Assembly (NCBI GenBank): GCA_964450565.1
Contig: CAYVCP010000032.1
Coordinates: 1-5,622, forward strand
Source of the DNA: CAYVCP01 sp964450565
Lineage (GTDB): Bacteria > Patescibacteriota > Minisyncoccia > Minisyncoccales > CG1-02-41-26
Length of the DNA stretch: 5,622 nt
Direction: 5' to 3'
The notes below the pieces were generated by a model. The model did not search any database. It worked only from the letters and a program-made list of their open reading frames with translations, and was not told where the DNA came from. Below are positions 1-3,334 of the stretch, piece by piece. Numbering within the stretch: position 1 is the stretch's first letter; each line of letters begins with the position of its first letter. The position numbers were made by a program, and so were the translations under genes.

Positions 1-2
1 AA

Positions 3-62
3 AAGAATAATATTTCCATGAGAAAGATTGCTTTAGAAAAGTTAAGAGATTTTTTACAATGA
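3..62 (+). CDS. Possible C-terminal end of an upstream gene (partial)
   Basis: One frame is open from the window edge to a TGA at 60-62 and reads KNNISMRKIALEKLRDFLQ. The other two forward frames stop within the first 21 bases. The residues look like an ordinary charged helical C-terminus, but the piece is too short to assign to a family. It may equally be non-coding. An ATG at 18 lies in this frame, but a 14-residue gene starting there is not supported. The downstream AT hairpin at 86-105 would fit the end of a transcript. Confidence 0.25.
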   Translation, partial: KNNISMRKIALEKLRDFLQ

Positions 63-85
63 GATGCATATTCGTTCAATAAAAG

Positions 86-105
86 TTAAAAATATTAATT
101 TTTAA
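86..105 (+). repeat. AT-only inverted repeat, possible weak terminator
   Basis: TTAAAAAT (86-93) and ATTTTTAA (98-105) are perfect reverse complements around a 4-nt loop. It lies 24 nt after the TGA at 60-62, so it could end the upstream transcript. The stem has no G-C pair and no clean U-run follows it, so termination would be weak. In DNA this AT-rich such a repeat may be chance. Confidence 0.25.
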
Positions 106-120
106 TAAAGCAAGAGAAAA

Positions 121-132
121 GATTATATAATC
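121..132. repeat. Perfect 12-bp palindrome upstream of the peptidoglycan-binding gene
   Basis: GATTATATAATC equals its own reverse complement. It contains TATAAT on both strands and ends 28 nt before the -35 element of the following gene. A palindrome of this size and place could be an operator for a dimeric regulator. There is no direct evidence of binding, and AT-rich DNA produces such palindromes fairly often. Confidence 0.35.
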
Positions 133-160
133 ACTTTTTACGAAAACAGTATAATTTCAA

Positions 161-188
161 TTGATTATTTTTTAAAAAACAATATAAT
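161..188 (+). promoter_or_regulatory. Predicted sigma-70-type promoter for the peptidoglycan-binding gene
   Basis: The -35 element is TTGATT (161-166, four of six consensus bases), the spacer is 16 bp, and the -10 element is a perfect TATAAT (183-188). The spacer contains the palindrome TTTTTTAAAAAA (168-179). Transcription would start near 195 and leave a leader of about 20 nt without a Shine-Dalgarno sequence at usable distance; AAGG near 195-198 is too far from the ATG at 216. A second -10-like AATAAT (203-208) lies 7 nt before the ATG but has no good -35. Confidence 0.5.
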
Positions 189-215
189 TTAAAAAAGGTT
201 TAAATAATAAAAAAT

Positions 216-1115
216 ATGCAAAAAAAGATTATTTCTTTATTATGTGGTGTTGCTTTTTTGGCTTTAATTCCTTTGTTAAATGTTTCAGCCGAAGCAACAA
301 CTACTAGTGCTACGATTCAGGCTTTGCTTGATCAAATAAAGGTATTACAAACTCAAATAGAGAGTTTACAGAGCCAAGTTTTGACCTTGAATCAAGCTAA
401 ACAAGAAATTAAAGGCGAAGTACAAGAAGTATTAAGTTTAGTGAGAAGCTTACATAGGGGTATGACAGGAGACGACGTTAAAGTTTTACAAGAGATGCTT
501 AGTACAGATCCTGAAATATATCCAGAGGGTTTGACAACTGGCTATTTTGGAAGACTTACAGAAAAAGCAGTTAGGAAATTTCAGCAAAAAGTAGGTATTG
601 ATATTGTTGGTGTAGTGGGTCCAAAAACGAAAGCAAAACTGAACGAGATTCTAGAAGAAGGAGCTGGTAATTCCGGTAAGGTTCCTCCGGGACTTTTAAT
701 AGCTCCTGGTATTAGGAAGAAATTAGGTTATTCAGAAGTATTTGGAGAAGAAAAAATTCCTTATGGCATTGCAAAGAAACTAAATGAGGAAGAAGAGGAG
801 GAAAAGGAAGAAGACACTACTAAACCTATTATTTCAAACATTTATGCTACGAGCACAAAAGCAACTTCAAGTATAATTATTTGGACAACAAACGAAGAGT
901 CATCAAGTAAGGTTTATTACGGAACATCTTCTCCTTTAGATATCACAACAAGCAGTGTGATGTTTGTGGAATCATCTGATTTATTATTGGGTCACGAGAT
1001 GGCTATGTCTAATTTAACAGCTAGTACTACTTATTATTATATAGTTTTTTCTGTCGATAATTCTGACAACGAAGCTACAAGTAGTGAAGAGTATTTTGTA
1101 ACTCTTTCTGAATAA
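216..1115 (+). CDS. Secreted peptidoglycan-binding protein with coiled coil and fibronectin-like domain
   Basis: This 299-residue protein has a clear Sec signal peptide: two lysines, a hydrophobic core over residues 5-22, and likely cleavage after NVSA (A25). Residues about 33-76 form a heptad-like coiled coil rich in Leu, Ile and Gln. Residues about 79-146 match a PG_binding_1 domain (LHRGMTGDDVKVLQEML, then GYFGRLTEKAVRKFQ and GVVGPKTKAKLNEIL), which in known families binds peptidoglycan non-catalytically. A linker carries two related motifs, APGIRKKLG (163-171) and IPYGIAKKLN (181-190), followed by a glutamate-rich tract (191-199). Residues about 203-299 are a Ser/Thr-rich beta domain resembling fibronectin type III (IIIWTTNEESSSKVYYG, TTYYYIVFSVD). 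No catalytic domain or C-terminal sorting signal is visible. A wall-bound structural or display role is inferred. The signal peptide begins exactly at this ATG, which supports the start. The architecture is typical of Patescibacteria. Confidence 0.85.
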   Translation: MQKKIISLLCGVAFLALIPLLNVSAEATTTSATIQALLDQIKVLQTQIESLQSQVLTLNQAKQEIKGEVQEVLSLVRSLHRGMTGDDVKVLQEMLSTDPEIYPEGLTTGYFGRLTEKAVRKFQQKVGIDIVGVVGPKTKAKLNEILEEGAGNSGKVPPGLLIAPGIRKKLGYSEVFGEEKIPYGIAKKLNEEEEEEKEEDTTKPIISNIYATSTKATSSIIIWTTNEESSSKVYYGTSSPLDITTSSVMFVESSDLLLGHEMAMSNLTASTTYYYIVFSVDNSDNEATSSEEYFVTLSE

Positions 1116-1123
1116 GATCTAAT

Positions 1124-1156
1124 CTAAAAACACGAAGCAACTCTTTGTGTTTTTAG
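1124..1156 (+). terminator. Strong intrinsic terminator after the peptidoglycan-binding gene
   Basis: CTAAAAACACGAAG (1124-1137) pairs with CTTTGTGTTTTTAG (1143-1156) over 14 bp with a single G-U pair, around a 5-nt loop. The core CACGAAG/CTTTGTG stem is followed at once by TTTTT, the classic factor-independent layout. The outer A/T arm makes it nearly symmetrical, but no reverse-strand gene needs it. It begins 8 nt after the stop codon and separates this gene from the U32 gene. Confidence 0.8.
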
Positions 1157-1186
1157 TTGCACAAAGAAGAACATTTTTGTTAAAAT
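1157..1186 (+). promoter_or_regulatory. Predicted promoter for the U32 gene, possibly leaderless
   Basis: The -10 element TAAAAT (1181-1186, five of six consensus bases) ends 7 nt before the ATG at 1194, so transcription would begin at or next to the start codon. The -35 is weak: TTGCAC (1157-1162) with an 18-bp spacer matches in only three positions. No Shine-Dalgarno sequence precedes the ATG, which fits a leaderless message. The strong terminator just upstream means the gene needs its own promoter. Confidence 0.45.
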
Positions 1187-1193
1187 AATCAAT

Positions 1194-2390
1194 ATGAAAA
1201 AACCAGAACTAATGGCTCCAATAAGAGACTGGATTTCTTTGGAAGCATGCAAAGACTATGCTGATGCAGTTTATTTTGGTTGCTCTTCTTTAAGCATGAG
1301 AGCAAGAGCTAATAATATTAAATTAAGTGAGCTAGAGAAGTTTGTAGAGAGATGCCACAAGTATAAGTTAAAAGCTTACCTTACAGTTAATTCTGTGTTG
1401 TATAATAAGGATTTAAATAAAGCAGAAAAGATTATTAAAAAGGCCAAAGATTCAAACGTTGATGCTGTGATAGTTTGGGATATGTCAGCTATTATGTTAG
1501 CTAAAAAGTACAAGATACCCTTTTTTATATCAACCCAAGCAAATGTTTCTAACTATAAGACAGTACAATTTTATAAATCTCTTGGAGCAAAGAGAGTAGT
1601 TTTAGCTAGAGAAATGACCTTAAAACAAATTAAAGAAACAAAAAAGAAAACTAATATAGAAATTGAAACTTTTGTGCATGGTGCTATGTGTGTTTCTATT
1701 TCCGGAAGATGTATTTTATCGGCTTATCTTTATGGAAAATCAGCTAATTGTGGGGCTTGTGCTCAGCCATGTAGAAAGCTATGGACTTTAAGTGATGAAG
1801 AGGGGAATAAAATTGTTAGCGAAGGGAAATATTTTATGAATCCAAAAGATATATGTATGATAGAGTATATTCCTGCATTGATAAAAGCAGGAATTGATTC
1901 CTTTAAAATAGAAGGGAGGAAAAGAGATCCTAGGTACATTAAAACAGTAACGAAATGCTACAGGGAAGCTATAGATGGTTTTTATGAAGGTAGTTTTTCA
2001 GTAGAAAAAATTAAGTTCTGGAAAAAACAATTAACTAAAGTTTATAACAGGGGGTTTTCTACGGGTTTTTATTTTGGGACACCCTCAAGGGAAGGTATTA
2101 GTTACGATAAGTCAGACAACTTGTCTCCTGTTAAAAGAACTTATATAGGAAGAGTTGTTCATTATTATCCTCAGGTAATGGTAGCTGTTGTTGAAATCAA
2201 ATCGAGGGGTTTAAAGATAAAAGAGAGAATTAATATAGAAGGAAAAAATACCTTTATAGAACAAGTGATAGGGTCAATGGAACAAAACAATCATCAGGTT
2301 CAAGAAGCTAAAAAAGGAGAAAACATTGCTATTAAAACAAAGAGTAAAGTAAGAAGAAACGACGATATTTTTGTTATAGAGGGGCAATAA
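1194..2390 (+). CDS. U32-family protein, TrhP/YegQ-type (probable tRNA U34 hydroxylation enzyme)
   Basis: The 398 residues match peptidase family U32 over their whole length. The start ELMAPIRDWISLEA and DAVYFG is the usual N-terminus of the barrel domain, so this ATG is right. The U32 signature is plain at 159-193: ETFVHGAMC, then SGRC, then a cysteine cluster NCGACAQPCR. MNPKDIC (215-221) follows. C166, C173, C189 and C221 have spacing close to the four Fe-S cluster ligands described for the U32 protein UbiU, so a 4Fe-4S cluster is likely. C186 and C193 are additional. Residues about 317-398 (IGRVVHYYPQVMVAVVEIKS onward) form the U32 C-terminal beta domain found in TrhP/YegQ-type members. 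Known TrhP proteins take part in prephenate-dependent hydroxylation of tRNA wobble uridine (ho5U34). RlhA (23S rRNA) and protease-like annotations are less likely alternatives. It is isolated between terminators. The family is secure; the substrate is inferred. Confidence 0.9.
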   Translation: MKKPELMAPIRDWISLEACKDYADAVYFGCSSLSMRARANNIKLSELEKFVERCHKYKLKAYLTVNSVLYNKDLNKAEKIIKKAKDSNVDAVIVWDMSAIMLAKKYKIPFFISTQANVSNYKTVQFYKSLGAKRVVLAREMTLKQIKETKKKTNIEIETFVHGAMCVSISGRCILSAYLYGKSANCGACAQPCRKLWTLSDEEGNKIVSEGKYFMNPKDICMIEYIPALIKAGIDSFKIEGRKRDPRYIKTVTKCYREAIDGFYEGSFSVEKIKFWKKQLTKVYNRGFSTGFYFGTPSREGISYDKSDNLSPVKRTYIGRVVHYYPQVMVAVVEIKSRGLKIKERINIEGKNTFIEQVIGSMEQNNHQVQEAKKGENIAIKTKSKVRRNDDIFVIEGQ

Positions 2391-2397
2391 AAAAAAT

Positions 2398-2425
2398 AGA
2401 GCACCTAAATAGGTGTTTTTATTTT
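2398..2425 (+). terminator. Intrinsic terminator after the U32 gene
   Basis: CACCT (2402-2406) pairs with AGGTG (2411-2415) around the 4-nt loop AAAT. The stem can be lengthened by G-U and A-U pairs down to 2398/2419. TTTTTATTTT (2416-2425) follows directly, and an A-run precedes it. It lies 7 nt after the stop codon, the expected place for a factor-independent terminator. Confidence 0.75.
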
Positions 2426-2442
2426 GGGTGTGGAAAAAGAAC

Positions 2443-2471
2443 TTGACAGCATGGTATTACTTTACTATATT
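2443..2471 (+). promoter_or_regulatory. Near-consensus promoter P1 for the winged-helix gene
   Basis: A perfect -35 TTGACA (2443-2448), an optimal 17-bp spacer and the -10 element TATATT (2466-2471, five of six) form one of the best promoters in the window. Transcription from about 2478 would leave a leader of roughly 17 nt before the ATG at 2495. This leader has no Shine-Dalgarno sequence. It does contain an out-of-frame ATG at 2479. Confidence 0.7.
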
Positions 2472-2489
2472 AATGGTAATGAATATAAA
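2461..2489 (+). promoter_or_regulatory. Overlapping candidate promoter P2, placed for a leaderless message
   Basis: TTTACT (2461-2466, four of six for -35), a 17-bp spacer and TATAAA (2484-2489, five of six for -10) overlap P1 and are shifted 18 bp downstream. The predicted start of transcription, about 2495-2496, coincides with the ATG. Weaker than P1 by sequence, it has the same -10 to ATG geometry as the U32 and surface-fibre genes. Confidence 0.35.
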
Positions 2490-2494
2490 AAAAT

Positions 2495-3040
2495 ATGTTT
2501 TCACTCAAATCTAAAATAACCCAAAAGGTCCTGACTCTCTTTTTCTTTAATGATAAACAAAAATTCTATGTTAATGAGATTGCTAAAAGAATAAAAGAGG
2601 ATCCTTCAAATGTTCACAAGAAATTAAAAGAATTAAACAAAGAAGATATTCTTTCTGACGAGATGAAGGGGAGAGAGAGATATTTTTTTCTAAATAAAAG
2701 CAATCCTTTACTAAATGAGTATCGTAAAATTATTTTAAATGATATTGGCCTAGAGAGAAGACTAAAAAAAGAGATAGGGGGGATAAAGGGCGTAAAATCA
2801 ATCTATATCTTTGGAACTTATGGTAGAAATATACCACCAAAAAAGGGAAATATTAATGTTTTGGTAGTAGGAGAGTTTGATTCAGTGAAGATTCAGGAAA
2901 AGTTAATGAAGATTCAAGATTTTATTGGAAGGGACATAGGATTAGGGGAGCTTACAGAGAGAGAATTTGCTAATAGAAAAAAAGAAAGAGATCCTCTTTT
3001 AAAAGATTTATTTGCTAATCGTTACGTGAAGGTGGTTTAA
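2495..3040 (+). CDS. Winged-helix protein with degenerate nucleotidyltransferase-fold domain
   Basis: The N-terminal part (about residues 5-68) is a winged helix-turn-helix: FYVNEIAKRIKEDPSNVHKKLKELNKEDIL holds the two DNA-binding helices, followed by a wing (GRERYFFLN). After a helical linker, residues about 100-181 resemble a minimal nucleotidyltransferase (MNT) domain: SIYIFGTYGRN, NINVLVVG, and the tail EREFANRKKERDPLLKDLF, common in wHTH-MNT proteins of archaea and CPR bacteria. Active members carry a GS motif and paired aspartates (D-x-D) that hold metal. Here GS is G107-T108 and the aspartates are N119 and N121, so catalysis is probably lost. The likely role is DNA-binding regulation, with the second domain used for dimerisation or ligand sensing (inference). 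The target is unknown; the long regulatory gap downstream is a possible site. No antitoxin-like HEPN partner lies beside it. The first ATG of the frame with hydrophobic N-terminal helix was taken as start. Confidence 0.8.
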   Translation: MFSLKSKITQKVLTLFFFNDKQKFYVNEIAKRIKEDPSNVHKKLKELNKEDILSDEMKGRERYFFLNKSNPLLNEYRKIILNDIGLERRLKKEIGGIKGVKSIYIFGTYGRNIPPKKGNINVLVVGEFDSVKIQEKLMKIQDFIGRDIGLGELTEREFANRKKERDPLLKDLFANRYVKVV

Positions 3041-3098
3041 TAAATAAAAAAGTATTGTATAAAAATTTCTCCATAAAAAAGAGGAGTTTTTATTTATT
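3039..3098 (+). terminator. Nested hairpin terminator after the winged-helix gene
   Basis: A short inner stem CTCC (3069-3072) / GGAG (3083-3086) is followed by TTTTTATTT. A longer outer repeat is exact over 12 bp: AATAAATAAAAA (3039-3050) against TTTTTATTTATT (3087-3098). The outer arm begins inside the TAA stop codon. The inner hairpin plus U-run is enough for a modest intrinsic terminator. The outer arm would compete with it or extend it. Confidence 0.5.
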
Positions 3099-3282
3099 GA
3101 AAATTAGAAAAATGAAAAAAGTATAACTTAAATTAACATACGATTATTACATAAAATCTTTACAAAAAGTAATACAAAAACACGTATCGGTTTGTACCTC
3201 TATCTTTTTAAAAAAAGATAAATAAGAGTTTGCTTTGATATCGGTAAAAATCCTTGTTATTACTGAGTATTTACCTAAAAAG
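3099..3282. other. Gene-free upstream region of the surface-fibre gene
   Basis: No credible ORF or RNA gene is seen in either strand here. The stretch is very AT-rich. It holds a 20-base A/T palindrome at 3201-3220 (TATCTTTTT against AAAAAGATA with two central bases). It also holds an inverted pair GGTAAA (3243-3248) / TTTACC (3270-3275). Two of the three TATCGG repeats lie inside it. With the following 52 bases this is the longest intergenic gap in the window, more space than a simple promoter needs. Confidence 0.5.
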
Positions 3283-3316
3283 TTATCCACAAGCCACTAT
3301 TGACTTAAGCTATCGG
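3185..3316 (+). repeat. Three TATCGG direct repeats, possible operator sites
   Basis: TATCGGT occurs at 3185-3191 and 3239-3245, and TATCGG again at 3311-3316, spaced 54 and 72 bp. The third copy sits inside the 17-bp spacer of the surface-fibre promoter, where a bound protein would block RNA polymerase. The hexamer is unusual in such AT-rich DNA; one further copy was noticed inside the U32 gene. Candidate binders are the HTH domain of the downstream protein or the upstream winged-helix protein (inference only). Confidence 0.35.
3283..3291 (+). promoter_or_regulatory. Perfect consensus DnaA box
   Basis: TTATCCACA matches the high-affinity DnaA-box consensus at all nine positions. It ends 8 nt before the -35 element of the surface-fibre gene, where DnaA could act as a transcription regulator. 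A partial inverted copy, GGATAA (3315-3320), lies across the promoter spacer. No cluster of boxes is visible, so this is not a replication origin on this evidence. One perfect 9-mer by chance in a window this size is possible but not likely. Confidence 0.45.
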
Positions 3317-3328
3317 ATAAACGATAAT
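3300..3328 (+). promoter_or_regulatory. Near-consensus promoter of the surface-fibre gene, predicted leaderless
   Basis: TTGACT (3300-3305, five of six), a 17-bp spacer and GATAAT (3323-3328, five of six) form a strong sigma-70-type promoter. Only 6 nt separate the -10 from the ATG at 3335, so the usual start of transcription falls on the start codon itself. No Shine-Dalgarno sequence is present. Both points suggest a leaderless mRNA. The third TATCGG repeat lies within the spacer. Confidence 0.7.
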
Positions 3329-3334
3329 ATATGA

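Noticed and set aside
1..20. Reverse-strand gene starting at the complement of 18-20
   Set aside because: Only six codons are visible before the window edge. The upstream TTGAAC/TAAAAA pair is a poor promoter, too little to call.
60..92. TGA at 60-62 read as glycine (code 25), extending the upstream frame to a TAA near 90
   Set aside because: No other ORF here needs TGA as a sense codon, and glycine is encoded by ordinary GGN codons throughout. All complete genes end in TAA, so code 25 is not excluded, but nothing supports it.
237..250. Lipoprotein signal (cysteine at residue 10 of the peptidoglycan-binding protein)
   Set aside because: The bases before the cysteine encode S-L-L, not a lipobox with G/A/S at -1, and the hydrophobic core continues past the cysteine. 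A Sec signal cut after residue 25 fits better.
786..815. Purine tract with AGGAGG (796-801) as a ribosome-binding site for a hidden gene
   Set aside because: It encodes the Glu-rich linker of the peptidoglycan-binding protein, and no suitable ATG with an open frame follows at the right distance.
2495..3040. Toxin-antitoxin (HEPN-MNT) module
   Set aside because: No HEPN-like partner lies on either side, the gene stands between its own promoter and terminator, and the MNT residues are degenerate.
3041..3334. Replication origin in the long intergenic gap
   Set aside because: Only one full DnaA box is visible, with no box cluster and no dnaA, dnaN or rpmH neighbour. AT-richness is general in this window.
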